Below are positions 12,370-24,711 of a DNA stretch of 64,000 nucleotides, in pieces. Under the pieces are notes generated by a model, which was not told the origin of the DNA, made no database searches, and worked only from the letters and a program-made list of their open reading frames with translations. This DNA is from Pseudisothecium myosuroides (Eukaryota > Streptophyta > Bryopsida > Hypnales > Lembophyllaceae): positions 22,692,245 to 22,756,244 of the forward strand of contig OX637289.1 of assembly GCA_951799445.1 (NCBI GenBank), in the 5' to 3' direction. The stretch's first letter is position 1; every line of letters starts with the position of its first letter. The position numbers and the translations under genes were made by a program.

Positions 12370-13840
12370 GGAGTGGGTGCAAATGCAAATTTCTTTATTA
12401 TTTTATGATTATAATTTTGAGAATTTGGGGGTGTAATATATCACTAGAAATGTCTTCAAAATACCTTTCTAATGGTATATTGCACGTCAATGAACTCTCA
12501 AAATTACAGTCGCAAATTGAAAAATAAATTTGCTGCCAGAATGGAACACACAGGGACATGTGATAACGCAAGGGTCAGGACACTGGAATAGGCACAGATG
12601 CAAATTTCTTTCTCCCTTTGCGATTGCAATCTTAATAAATATAAAAGACAACATTTGTTAGAATGGTCTTGCAAATACCTTTCCAAATTTTAATGGCATA
12701 TTTAATGCCCTTAAATTCTCAAAAGTGCAATCGCAAATTGAAAAACAAATCTTCAACAAGGATGGATTACACAAGGATAGGTAAGGACACATGGGCGCAG
12801 ATGCAAGGGTTCCAGTTTTCTTTTGAAACTATTAGATATCAAGACGTTGGAACGCGGATGCAAGGACTCTAAGTTCACTTTTGAAACCATTGGCGGGGAC
12901 TTTGTTGGATTGTGGGAGGATGCATTGGCGGAGCAGAGACTTAGTCGTGTTTGGGCAAGGACTTAATCCCTAAATGCCCGAGGCACCAAATTATAGTGTC
13001 AACAATACTTTGAAGTTAAATGAAACCTAATCAAGTTGCTATTTTTAATAGTTTATATTTTAAAAAAAATTCTTTTTGAAGTCTAGTTTTAGCATCCAAG
13101 ATCCAATTTTGAAAATGATTGATTATGATTTTTCTATTCAAAATTTTGTGCAAGGGTGTCCATTGCAATCTTGACTTTCCATAGTGTTGAGGGCTCTTGG
13201 AAATGAGTCTCAAATACACTAGAATTTGGAAAAAAAATCACATTAGAAATTCATTTAAAAAAATTATTGAGTAGATTTTGAAAAGCCATAATTGATTAGT
13301 ATTATGCATGTTAGGCCCTTTAACCTCATATTTTTTTGGTGACCAAATTTTTAGATTTCACTTGTGAAAAGAGGATTAAAAGACTACAAATTATTTTTGT
13401 AGTTTTAACACCTTGATGATCAAACATTATAATCTTTCAATCCATAAATGATAGTGTTGTATTAATTTTTATTTTTCTAAGTGATTTCTAACATGTCTAG
13501 TTTGAATTTGTACGGTTACAATTCATAAAAAATGGATACAACTTATCAAAATGTTTTTTTTTGTTTAAAATCCTAGAAGCTCAAAAAAGGCCTTAAGCAT
13601 TCAGGGGTTAATCAAGTCCAAGCGGGGACTACCGGGACAATGGTATAGGCGCAAAATGCAAATTTCTTTCTTGTTTTAAGACTGCAATTTTGGATATTAT
13701 TGATCATGTAATATATCATTAAAAAAGTCTTCAAAATACCTTTTCAATTGTATATTACACGGAAATTGCAGTCGCAAATCAAAAATCAAATTTGTTGCCT
13801 AGATGGAACACGTAAAGATAGGTGGGGATATAGGGATGCT
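12370..13840. repeat. Three spaced direct repeats of about 200 bp
   Basis: The units at about 12370-12580, 12595-12800 and 13640-13840 share GCAAATTTCTTT near the start, GTCTTCAAAATACCTTT or a close variant in the middle, and CAGTCGCAAATTGAAAA near the end. The first two are nearly tandem. The third lies about 840 bp further on. I see no terminal inverted repeats or target duplications. Confidence 0.65.
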
Positions 13841-13922
13841 ACAAGACCAGTCTATACCATGGGAGCACTTGGTTTTATTTATCTCCACTCATTCAATGTG
13901 CCAAAGGATTCTTCTCCTAGAG

Positions 13923-14843
13923 TTAACCCTTAAAGGATCAGCTTGCTATTTTTAGCAACATAGCAATTTTGGGCAAGTTCTTGTGACTAAAAATTTGCAT
14001 ATTTTAGGCTGAAATTTTAATAGAAGGTTGGAACAAAGAATATCTTTCATATATACTAAATTTCATGACATTTGGAAATATGAGTCAAAAGTTATGGCCT
14101 AAATTGTTGTTTGTTTCTCAACTCAGGCAATCTAGGCAAATAAAAAAAAAAAACTTTTTTCAAAAACAAAAATTTGAAATTGGTTTTCTAGATTTATATA
14201 TATGTGGAAAGCTTTAAATCATTCCATTCCAATCAATGAGTCAAAAGTTATGAGGAGTTTTAGTTTGCGGGCAATTACGGATTCTCTACTCTAAAATAAA
14301 CTTTGAAGTTGTTTATTTCAATCAATTTTCTATATTTTTTGAAAAAAATAAATTTGTAGAATGTAGATTGTGTATAACAACATTTCAAGCATTGGGATTG
14401 GCATTTTTTAATTCCATAGTTAAGTTTTGAACAATTTTATAATTTTCTACTTCTTTCTATTTACTATTTTTGTCCTATATGTTGTACAATTCCAAATGAT
14501 TTGAATTTTTTTAACCATGTAACCAACTTGTTTAGAAAAAAGAATTCAAAGAAGCACCACCATTTTGGCCATTTTTTCATACAAAAGTGAGCTTGTGAAG
14601 TGCAACTACCTTATTTTTTGCAGGGGAAAAAAAAGGATTTATGCCAATTCAAATGCTAATATTGTCCAATTCGCATTGTGGAAAACTCTGAAAAATTTCC
14701 ACATCTTCTAAAACTAGCATACTATAGGATCCTACACTTACATGTGTCCAAAAATGTTTTTTTCCAAATTTGATACTTGTACTTGAAATGGTAGTTTTGG
14801 AGCGTTTCTGGTGAAAACATAGTCAAAGAACTTTAGGGATTAA
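13923..14843. mobile_element. piggyBac-like TTAA element, copy 2
   Basis: The element is bounded by TTAA-CCCTTAAAGGATC and CTTTAGGG-ATTAA (TTAA at 13923-13926 and 14840-14843), about 921 bp. Its interior matches copy 1 read in the opposite direction. No coding capacity is visible. Confidence 0.78.
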
Positions 14844-15189
14844 AGTGATAAATTCTATTGCTGGCAACTAAAATTAGCACATTTTTTTAGATATTCATTT
14901 AGAACAATACCTATCTTTAAAGTGTGATGTAGTATAGATTGTAAAACAGTTTGGTAAGAATTTTCCATTGTCATAATTCATAATACAATATGATAAAGAT
15001 TTCTGTTAGAAAATGAGTTTGTGTATTAGATTTGAATGTTGTGAATTCAACATTATTTAAAAATTTAAATTTAGATCATTTTGGTAGATAGATACAAAGA
15101 CTTGCCATTTCAATTGTTGAATTCAATATTGGAATTTTAAAATTAATTTGGATTATTTCAATGGCTATGTAAAAGAGTTCTTTTTATTG

Positions 15190-17225
15190 AATTTAAGCGG
15201 AACAAGTTATTCAAAATAGTATCATCTCTCATGTCAAACCTTATTGGCTATGGTGTATCTCACTAAAGTAGTACTTGAATGCCACTAGAGAGTACAAAAA
15301 GGCCTTGGAACTCTATCACAATTATTTACCACTGTTTCTTGAGCTTTCAATACAATCAATTTGTTCAGCAAACGTTCACTATGGATTCACATGTGCATGC
15401 TTGTATGTATTTGGCTCAAGAAAATAGATGTACAAAATTTCCTTTTAAAGAAACTGTTAAAGGTGTCAATTGTCTCCTTTTCAACTATCAAGTAAGTGGT
15501 AACGTAGGAGGTTCTAAAAGCACACAGGCTTTAAAAGTTGTCGACCTCCTCAAATGTACACTACTTGTACATTTTTTTTTTTGAAGCCTTCAGCAACATC
15601 TTGAAATAGTTTTCAGTAAATTATTTTTTGAAAGACAAGTGGAATTGGCATCTAATTCAAGTTGTTTCATATTTGTTGGAACTTTGTGGAATTAGTTATG
15701 AACTTTTGAAGTTGAAATGGCATGGGGCTCTATAATTGCCCACCTCCCCAACACTCAGTTTCAGCTCTTAAATGAGTGATTTATGGACCACCTACCTTAT
15801 GATTAGTACTTTGCTTATGTACCACTTGTGCTTGTAGCTTAGTGGGCTGAAAAGTGCATAAGCTATTCAATTGTTAATACAATGTATGCAAATCAATAAT
15901 CTAGTGTTTAATGCTAACTTCCTTTATTCCAAAATGATCTTCCTGTTGGCATGTATTTCTTGTCCCCCAAAGAGCTTTTTGTTGTGACAAGGGAAAAACA
16001 TGGGAGGAAGACCTACAAAATGTGAAGAAAATAGTGACTAAGATGTAAGAGTAATTACACCTTAGATTGCACAAATAAGCAATTAACCCCTAAAGGCCCA
16101 AGGTCTTTTTCTGCCAAAAAACATTGAAAACTGCCATTTCTATAGCAAAAAGTAAAAAAAAATTAAAATTGTTTTCTTTTCACATCTAACCGTAGGATCT
16201 TACACCTAATTGGTATGAGAATGTGTGGAAAAAATTTCAAAATTTTTGACCGCACAGATTGCAAGATATCTGCGTTTAAAGTGGAAAAAACAAGTTTTTC
16301 AGCACATTGCAGGACCAGATTTTTTGACTTTAAACTTTTTTAACTTAAATTTTTTGCACTACAGCGTTTTGAGCTTTAAATTTTTATAGTGGAGAATTGA
16401 GTTGAGAGTCTAGGGGAAAAAAAAATTCAAAAAAACTTAATTATCATTCTTAAAAAAATTGTTAAGTAGAAGTAAGTACAAGATAGAAGGAAAATCTAAA
16501 ATATCCTCCTAAATTTTTAGATGGAATTAAAATGCACTAATCCCAATGGTGAGATTGTTCTAGCAAGTAAACTAAACCATTCAAAAAAAAAAAATTAAAA
16601 AATTTGAAAAATTGCATTTAGAAATGAATCCTACAAGTTATTTTTTTCAAGAAGATGCTCTAACTGCCCGAAAAACAAGAATGTCCATTACTTCCTCATA
16701 ACAAATCCAAATGAAATGAATCAAAGCTTTCCAGAAAGACAAAAATATAATCTATGAGAAAAAAAATATTTAAAAAAAAAATTCAAAATTTTGCAAATTT
16801 GTTTTGCTGCCCCCCGTCCCCACGCATTCCATGTACATTTACTTCAAAATTATTTAAAACCTTGGAAGGACGTACGAGGCCTGTTTTCATAGTAGTTGAC
16901 CCAAAATGATCATATTTTTAGATGAGTAAGTGCATTTTAACCTTTTTTTTGTTTCTAAAGTAATTTTAAAAGCCATTCACTCAACATTTACTTTCCACAA
17001 CAATCTAAAACATGAATAATCTATATTGATGTATCTTCTGGTAAAAAATTCTTTTATCATTCAATTTTGTAGAGTTCATAGGAACCATGTTGTATTTACG
17101 GACATGAAATTCTAAATACATATATGGAGGAGTGCAAATTTTTCTAATTTTGCCATTTTTCTAGCAAACTTGACGTTTGAGAAAGAAAGAGAATGAAAAT
17201 ACGGATCACCTAATGATTTCATCTA
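15190..17225. repeat. Segment B: second copy of the old repeat, nearly uninterrupted
   Basis: This is collinear with segment A but lacks its pogo and CACTA insertions and its MITE, so it serves as a near-empty-site reference. It has its own TTAA-element insertion at 16083. Near 15620-15780 it also holds a repeat related to 18540-18890 and 59740-59990. Confidence 0.72.
16083..16855. mobile_element. piggyBac-like TTAA element, copy 3, right end lost
   Basis: The left end is TTAA-CCCCTAAAGGCCCAAGG, and the interior matches the 52393 and 54281 copies. No right CCTTTAGGGG-TTAA end is visible before segment B sequence resumes near 16860. Segment A holds the unoccupied target: AATAAGCAATTAAGCATGG (near 5595) against AATAAGCAATTAACCCC here. 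This directly supports TTAA as the insertion site. Confidence 0.75.
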
Positions 17226-18500
17226 CTTTTCCTACTTCTACATTATAGAAGTGAGTGTAATTAAAAAATTAATGGTAGGTATAATTAATACCTTCTTAAA
17301 CTAATTGAACCTATATAAATTCAAATCTTCCATCAAATTAACAAACATTATAGGTTTACCAAAAGAAATATGAAATTTGGAAGATGAATAGAAGGATGAA
17401 AGATTTATTTTCCTCTTGAATGAACCAAAGATGTTTAAATTGGTTTAAATTGCTTCAAAAATAAGAAGAAATGTAGGAGATTTTATAAGATAAAAAAGAG
17501 ATTGTTTATATTTTTTCAAAGTTCTTCATGCCTAAATAAAAAAGTTTGTATTATAGAATTTTCAATACAATTAGATTAGATATTATAACAAAACCAATGT
17601 AATTAAATTAATTCTCAAGGTATAAATAACAATGAAGGATAGTGAGAAAATCTCTTAAATAAGGTAGGAACACCTAAATGCATCAGGTGCCTAATTAAAT
17701 GCATCACATTCAGAGATTCTCACATAGTGTACGTATCCTAAATCAATATGTACTTGTTCATGAAGAAATGATTTTAGAGCATCTAGTACAAAAAAAAATT
17801 AGACTCTTCATAACTTTTGCATATAGTATCCAAATGATGCGTTGTTTGTTGCATTGAAATCTCCTATCACTTGCCAATGAGAAAAAATAAAAAAATTCTC
17901 AAGTCTACTAATACAAATAGTTCACAATAAAAAAAGGTGGCAATTTTAGATGTTTCTACTTTAGATATTTTAGTTTTTTACACCCTAAATCACACTCAAC
18001 TAGGACCTGCAAATCACTGAATCCCTATTAAACAAAATTTTGCCTTTATATAATAGAGAGTGATAAATTTTGATGTCTTCTATGTACAAAAAAATTTATA
18101 CTTTCAAAATTTATATTTACACTTCTCCCAAGTCCTAGCTTTATTTCCAACATGTCTCTTTGTCATTAAAAGATGAGACCTCCCTACTCCCCAACACAGA
18201 ATACATAAGAATTAGTTTTGGCATGGAAGGGCCAAAATTGAATTTCCCGACTTCCAATTGTGTAGGCTTGTGTCATCCAAAACCAATTATAATATGACAT
18301 GTGGCACATTTTGACAAAATTATTTAATTTTATACCAAATCTAATTTGCACGTAGGATAATGATCGTCAAACAAATTCGCTTTGTTTGAGGTAGTACGTA
18401 CACTCAAACTTCTTCATTATGACCCTCTCAACAATGCCATTCTAAAATATGTTGACAATCAAAGTATGGAATAGTGAAAAAGTTAGGATCCCAATTGGTC
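17226..18500. other. AT-rich intergenic DNA, no gene seen
   Basis: The stretch is very AT-rich, with no open frame that looks coding and no transposon end I can define. Confidence 0.5.
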
Positions 18501-18890
18501 CAACAAATTAAAAAGGTTTGAATGTATTACCTTTTCATCTAGTTGTACAAAAACTAAGGTAGGAGGTCCATAAAGTGCTTTGGCTCTAAATGCATTCACC
18601 TCATGAAATTTACAATACCTATACATTTATTTTTTTCATTGCACCAACAATGTACAGCTAGTGTACATTTCAAGAGGTGAACGTTTTTAGTGACCACTGT
18701 ATTTCAACTTCAAAAATTCATAACTAATTCCATGAAGCTCTAAAGTATATGAAACGACTTGAGTTAGATGCTAACTCCATTTGCCTTTCAAGAAAAATTT
18801 ATTGAAAAATAAATTCAAGAAGTTTAACCCCCAATTAATTAATTTGCAGCTCTTAATGGGCGCTTTATTGACCGCCTACCTTGAGTTACC
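18500..18890. repeat. Dispersed repeat upstream of the Rieske oxygenase gene
   Basis: Blocks here recur in segment B (15480-15780) and in the fourth intron of the kinase-WD40 gene (59740-59990). They share CTAGTGTACATTTCAAGAGG and a stretch about a leaf-like GAAACGACTTGAGTTAGATG or its inverse. The repeat ends about 320 bp before the predicted start codon of the next gene, so it may lie in that gene's promoter or 5' leader. Confidence 0.5.
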
Positions 18891-19212
18891 GCATGCAATT
18901 TGCCTGAACTCCCGTGATGGAACTCAACTGACAGTTATCATTCATCTACGATATCCACAAACCTCAAATAGATTCCCAAGATCTACGAAATCCAGCGGAT
19001 GCGTCTACTCCACACTCTCCCCAGCCGCGCCATCCTCTCGTCCGCGCGAATTCACCGTTTCAATTGCCACAGAAAGCAATCAATGGCGTCCCCAAATCCC
19101 GTCTCGTAAATCCCAACCAGACACAATCTTCAATAGGCACAATTCTGCACAAAATTTCGCAAAATTTCGCAAAGTTTCGAGTGAGCTAGATTGCGCATGT
19201 GAGCTTGCAGCT

Positions 19213-22200
19213 ATGGCGTGCACCACCTCCGGCATCCTCGAGGTGAACGTCTCCCTTCTGGATCTCGGATTCTCGCGTAATTTCACGAAGGGCGCCAATC
19301 TGGGACTCCGAAATCGGTCGATTATTGGAGCGGAGGTTTCTAGACGGAGTCCGCAAGTTCTGAGAGCATCGCAAGTTCTGAGAGCATCCCAAGTTCGCAA
19401 TGTTCTTGCGGATCGACAGAATTTGGGTGATTTGAATTTGTTCGTGGATTCCGAGCCGAGGGAGCAAGATGTCGAGGAGTACGATTGGGAGCAGGAGTGG
19501 TACCCCATGTACTTGGCGAAGGAGATGCCGAAATCGGCGCCTCTGGGATTGACTGTTTTTGACAAGTCCTTGGTGTTGTTCTACGATGAGAAAGGCGAGA
19601 TCAATTGCTTTGAAGATCGGTGTCCGCATAGGTAGGTGGCCTCTGACATTTCTTGTTTTATGAATATTTTTTCAAAATGGTTCAAAAATTTTCAAATGTT
19701 TGATTCATGAGCGCTCAGTTTTGGTTTGAATTGGAATTAGCATCAGACAGTAAGACGATGAATTGCGCTTTCTGTACTTGAATTTGATTAAGCGTTCTTT
19801 CATTCCCATGGAGCTTCTACTGGCTCGTGGTTTAGTATTGAAAAGTTAATTTAGAGTTGTTTGGGAGACTGCTTTGTGTGCTTTGGACTTCGGAATAGAG
19901 AAGACAGAGGAGCTCTAAGGATGGGAAACACATAACATTGTTGAATGGGAAGGCAAAGATCCTTCTACAGTATCACGGTTACAGTGTCCCAGAATGCATT
20001 GGCCAGCTTGCATTCAAGTTGTTTTAGAAAGATATTCTGTACTGAAAGGAGCCTTGATTCATGGAAAGCAAAGGGTGAAGATCACGAATGTTATGCAATA
20101 GTGGGATAGTTCGAATCCCACCTTCTAATCTTCTAATTGGAAGCATGAGGATGCGGCTCCAACTACACGAACATGAAGATGATGTTTCGATGTTTCGATG
20201 TTTCGAATTGCTACCCCCTTCCTTGAGAACCTCCACCGCTGGAAGACTGCAAGTGCGACACAATTTAAATTCAATTCTATCCAACGCTCTTGGTGACGAC
20301 CTCCACTGCTGGAAGAGTGCAAGTGCGCCACATGACAATTGTATCTGACGATAAGAACCTGCAAGGATGGGAGTGGTTTCTCTAAAACGTATGGATGGCA
20401 AGCTAGCAAGCTAGCATGTAAACTTTTGTATAAGTATTTTATAAAATCCGAATGATAGATTTGGAGATTCGTGAGTGCAGGAGTGGGCCTTCAATGAACG
20501 CTCTGGGATTCTAGCTAATCAAAGGAATTTGATCTGTGAATGGATTGTAGGTTGGCCAAGTTGTCAGAAGGGCAGGTGACGGATGGGAAGCTTGAGTGTC
20601 TTTACCATGGATGGCAGTTCGACGGAACAGGCCAATGTACAAAAATTCCGCAGGTAACGATATGATTTCTCTCTTCACGATAGCTGCAGTAAGTGACTGC
20701 TCAGTCTGTGATGTTGCATAGAGGATTCAGGTTTCTATGTTTTATCAGTTACTTAGGGAAGCTCTGTAATGGAGATTGTTCAATGGACAGAGTGCAGTAA
20801 AGTATACACTATCATAGTCTGTTGTTCCGTGTCCATAAGAGATTGAGTTTTATATGTTAAACAGTTTTACAAGGGTAAAGTCATGTTTTGGACTTCCAAT
20901 GCAGAGATTGCTTCCACTATCATAGTCTGTTGTGTGAGGGCTGGAGTTGTATTAAATGTTCGGCAGAGTTCGTTTTAGGGTTCAGTCCTCATGCAATTGC
21001 GATTGTTCGTTTTTACTCATTCTTTTAGGGTGGCAGTTGGTGCCTGGAGCCAAGATCCCCAAGCAATCTTGTGCCAAGCCGTATGCCGTGAAAATCTCCC
21101 AAGAAGTCATTTGGGTGTGGCTGGGAGACAAAGCCAGCGCAGACCCCCAGAAGCTGCCTTGGTTCGAGCACTACGCAAGGGAGGGCTTCTTCCACATCTC
21201 CACCATCCATGAGCTTCCATATGACTACTCTATTCTGCTGGAAAATCTCATGGACCCAGCTCACATCCCCATCTCCCACGACCGAACAGATCCCACCGCT
21301 CTCCGTGAGAATGCTCAAGCTCTGGTGAGTACGCAAACCCTAAACCCTAAACCCTGACGGTCTAGAGGTTTTTGCACCAGGGATTTTGGGTGAACAGCTG
21401 ACCAGCTAAACCCTATTCTCGATGGGGAAGGGACCCTGATAGAATTTTTTTGATCCCCGAGGAATTCATTGCTCTCATCCTGTTATTTGAAAGCCTCACT
21501 CAGAACTTGGTTTCTGTTTTTAGACATAGAAAACTGGTTCGTTGTTCTTGTTTTTTTAGCTTGTTTTTTTGTTCTCCTCGTACATGGCTTCAAGTTTTGT
21601 GAAGGCTCTGAGATAGGCAGTATTGTTGGCAGTAGGACCGGTGAAGTTGATGTCGAAGTTGCAATGATCATACAAGGTCAGTGTGTCTTCCTGTATGTAA
21701 CATTAGATGCTCTCTCTAATATTGTTATTTGACCCCGCTTGCACTAACCTGTATGTAGCACTTTGTTAGCAAACTGAGGTGGGACATTCACATCGAGTGC
21801 TAGCTGAATATGTAAATGAGTTTAAGGTCTCCAAATGAATGGAAACTCATTACAATAGCGGGCGTTTGCACCAATATGTTGACACAACTTTGGGAGATTT
21901 TGGGATTTTGTAACTAATTCTAGTGAGCTAATTGGTGTTAATTGCTTGATGCGGGCGGAGTCTTAGATAATCTTGCTCCACTTGCAGTTCTCGGAGTCCA
22001 GCAGTTGATCTCTTGACTTGTCAGTTTCACCATCCTATTATTTTCTTCTGAATTTCTGCATCATTCTTCTATCCACAGGTTTTTGAATTGACGGAGCGGA
22101 CATCCCGAGGGTTTGCAGGGAAATGGAGGGAGTTCAGCAGCCCTGAATTCAAGAACACAATACGTTTCGAAGCACCGTGCACCTTACGAAACGACATGCA

Positions 22201-24711
22201 GAGGACCAAGCCTGATGGCACGGAGTCTGTCGTGAGCGCTGTCTTTGCTTGCAGGCCAACAGGTCAGCATCCTTCAGCAAAATCCTAAAATCGTTATTAT
22301 TAGTTCGTTTTTCATTTGCTATGCATTTGGTTATTCTGTGTACTTCTTTGACTTGAAATAGAGAATCTCATGAAATGTAATCTACTTAGTAATTTGCCTA
22401 AAGTTTTGATTTCAAAGAATATAGGTCGTATAGGACTCTTTTTGGTCCATTTTTTTCTTTCTTTCTTGACAACCAAGTGCAAGATTCTTCACTGATTCTA
22501 GTGATGTAAAATTGAATTTTGTCCCCATTGAATTATATTGTTCACAACTTGATCAATCAAATATTGGGATTCTGGGAAAACGTTATGGCTCGTCTGTGAC
22601 TAGCTGATTCTCCTCAGGTCAAGGCAAGTCCATGTTGATTGCACGGTTTGGCAGCAGCAATTTCCCAAGGAGATTCAAGCTCATCCCTTCCTGGTTCATT
22701 CACAACACTAGCAACACCATATTTGAACAGGACATGGGGTTTTTGGCGTCGCAGAATGAGTTTCTGGTGAAGGAGAATCGGCCCGTGAAGGAGCTCTACT
22801 TGAACCTCAAATCATCAGATACCTGGGTTACCGAGTTCCGAAAATGGAACGACCGCGTAGGTTAGTGTTCGAGCCAAACCTTCAGGATTCTTAGAAATTC
22901 TCTATTGTGAAGTGATTTTCATTGATATGTTTTGTGTCTTCTTTCTACTTTTACTTGAAATAGAAAATTCAATGATCTACGGTATGCGCACCTCTAATGG
23001 TCACTGATTACAACTGAGCATAGTTACTGTTATTAACCTCTAAAGGAACAAGGAACAAGGGTGTTTTTTAAGAGAAATTGTCTAAAACTGCCATTTTTTA
23101 GTGCATTGTCCAAAATGGAAAAAAACACTTTTTTTTTTAACTTTGATTGTACTGTACAAAAGTGTAGTAGACTACTATGAGAACGTGTTGCCCATTTGAG
23201 AGCATGGATTGAAAGAGTATAACGTTTGAAGTGAGACGAAAAAACTCTTTTTTATTCTTGCAAAACGGAATAAATAGACTTTGAACCCTCTTGGAGTAAA
23301 ATTTTTGCTCTTGATGAATTTGTGTCTCTCCACTATTGAGTTCTAAATCTTGTTAGGTACACTCTTGCAAAAGTTCGAAGGCAAATATGGAATCTAGCTT
23401 ACTCTAAATCACCCTACAATGCAAGGAGGTTAAGTGAATTGGCAATACACTAGTCATTTTTGGATGGTGTCTTGTGCAATGAGGAAATTTTTTCATTTGA
23501 AATCCAAATGGTGAAAGTTTTGGCGTAAACATTTGGAATATGCTGGAAAAATTTCAATAACTTTGACTTCATACATTGCAAGACAATAGTGCTCAAAGTT
23601 AGAAGAAAATGTTGTTCATCAAGACTACCCTGATATAGCTAACAAAGTTTGACTCCTCTTAGAATGTGATTTGTGAACTAAAATTAGTTTTTTTTTGACA
23701 ATTTTATGCCATATTTTATTAGTGAAATACATGCCAAAATTCAAAATTCAATGTGGGGTTTAGCAAAAGATGCTCAAATTGCTTGAACTACCTGAATTTT
23801 GTCATGGAGCATAACTTTTGATCCGTACATCTGATCAAAAAATTTTAATTCCCATGAAGGGGTTGAATGTTCCTGTATTGTAATCAATATCTAGGTTTTT
23901 GTGTTCCTTTTTGGTCCACTGTGTCGCTGTTGATTATGGGTGTACATACCTTATAGTTTGGCAGTTTCCTGAAGTTTTGATTTTGAATTGGTGATTTGGA
24001 GAAAAACTGGCTCACATTGTAACTAGCTGCCGAAATCTTTCATTGGTTGGTGCAGGTCATGGTATGCCACACTATTTCGGACACCACACTGTTTCAAAAC
24101 CCAAGAAACCAGCTGTTACGGAGGCTGCACCGGCTGGAGCTTCGGCGGCTGCAGCGTCATCTTACCCTGCTCAGGGTTCCTTTGGAGCCATGTTTTCCAG
24201 GGATCCAACTAATCGCTACTTCCGTCATGTTGTGCATTGCAAGTCCTGCCTCTCCGCTCTCCATGCTTTTCAAAGATACCAAAAGGTAAACTCATGAATG
24301 ATTCCCGTGTTAATACTACATTTATTCTGACCAAATTATAGTCTTCTTTATCCTTACTAGGCAGTAGTAGCCTTTGGATGTTCAATCACAATTTCAAACT
24401 ATTCTGCTCTTCACTTCAGTGTTCTCGGTTACAAGCAAATTCTGAGTGTGAAAAGCTTGCCTCTACTATATGTAAAGAATGTTACGATCATGAACACTGT
24501 TTTCTGAGTTATTAACATAACTAGAACTTGGCATGAACAGATTGCAGTGGCGTTGGGCCTCGTAGCCACTGGAGTTGCCATAACTCTGTCTTCTGTGATC
24601 TGGAGAGCATCTTTGGTTGCCATAGCCCTCCTGGCTCTTGCAGCTGCGAATGCCTGCTCCAAAGGCATTGCCATGTTGACTCAGAACTATGTGCGACCAC
24701 ATCGCAAGTGA
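19213..24711 (+). CDS. PTC52: Chloroplast Rieske-type oxygenase, PTC52/ACD1-like (PAO/TIC55 family)
   Basis: The exons are 19213-19631, 20551-20653, 21037-21324, 22079-22262, 22618-22860, 24056-24285 and 24541-24711. All junctions are GT-AG and phases agree, giving 545 aa. Residues 1 to about 75 look like a plastid transit peptide (Ser/Arg-rich, few acids). The Rieske [2Fe-2S] ligands are C137-P-H139 and C156-L-Y-H159. The mononuclear iron site is N244..D247..H250..H255 ([13 protein letters not shown]). A CKSC motif (474-477) precedes two C-terminal membrane helices (about 490-510 and 513-531). This layout is shared by PAO, TIC55 and PTC52. The stretch [14 protein letters not shown] is closest to what I remember of PTC52. 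Family members act as membrane-bound oxygenases in chlorophyll metabolism or at the plastid envelope; PTC52 has been linked to protochlorophyllide. The substrate here is inferred. Residues near 52-64 contain a tandem QVLRAS duplication. An ATG further upstream is open, but the one at 19213 begins a more typical transit peptide. Confidence 0.9.
20216..20340. repeat. Small spaced duplication in intron 1 of the Rieske gene
   Basis: Two copies of an ACCTCCACYGCTGGAAGA/GTGCAAGTGCG block lie about 70 bp apart (near 20230 and 20300) inside the 0.9-kb first intron. The duplicate makes overlapping open frames in both strands that are not genes. Confidence 0.5.
23033..23900. mobile_element. Old piggyBac-like TTAA element in intron 5 of the Rieske gene
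   Basis: It starts TTAA-CCTCTAAAGGAACAAGG and is collinear for about 850 bp with the element that surrounds the giant hAT (27297 onward and 46331-46877). The right end is eroded near 23890-23920. The base run at 23468-23475 occupies the position where the other copy received the hAT, which makes this the uninterrupted reference. Confidence 0.7.

Noticed and set aside
20098..20122. tRNA-like T-arm (GGGATAGTTCGAATCCCACC) in intron 1 of the Rieske gene
   Set aside because: The stem pairs, but the TTCGAAT loop is out of register with a normal T-loop, and no D-arm, anticodon arm or acceptor stem surrounds it.
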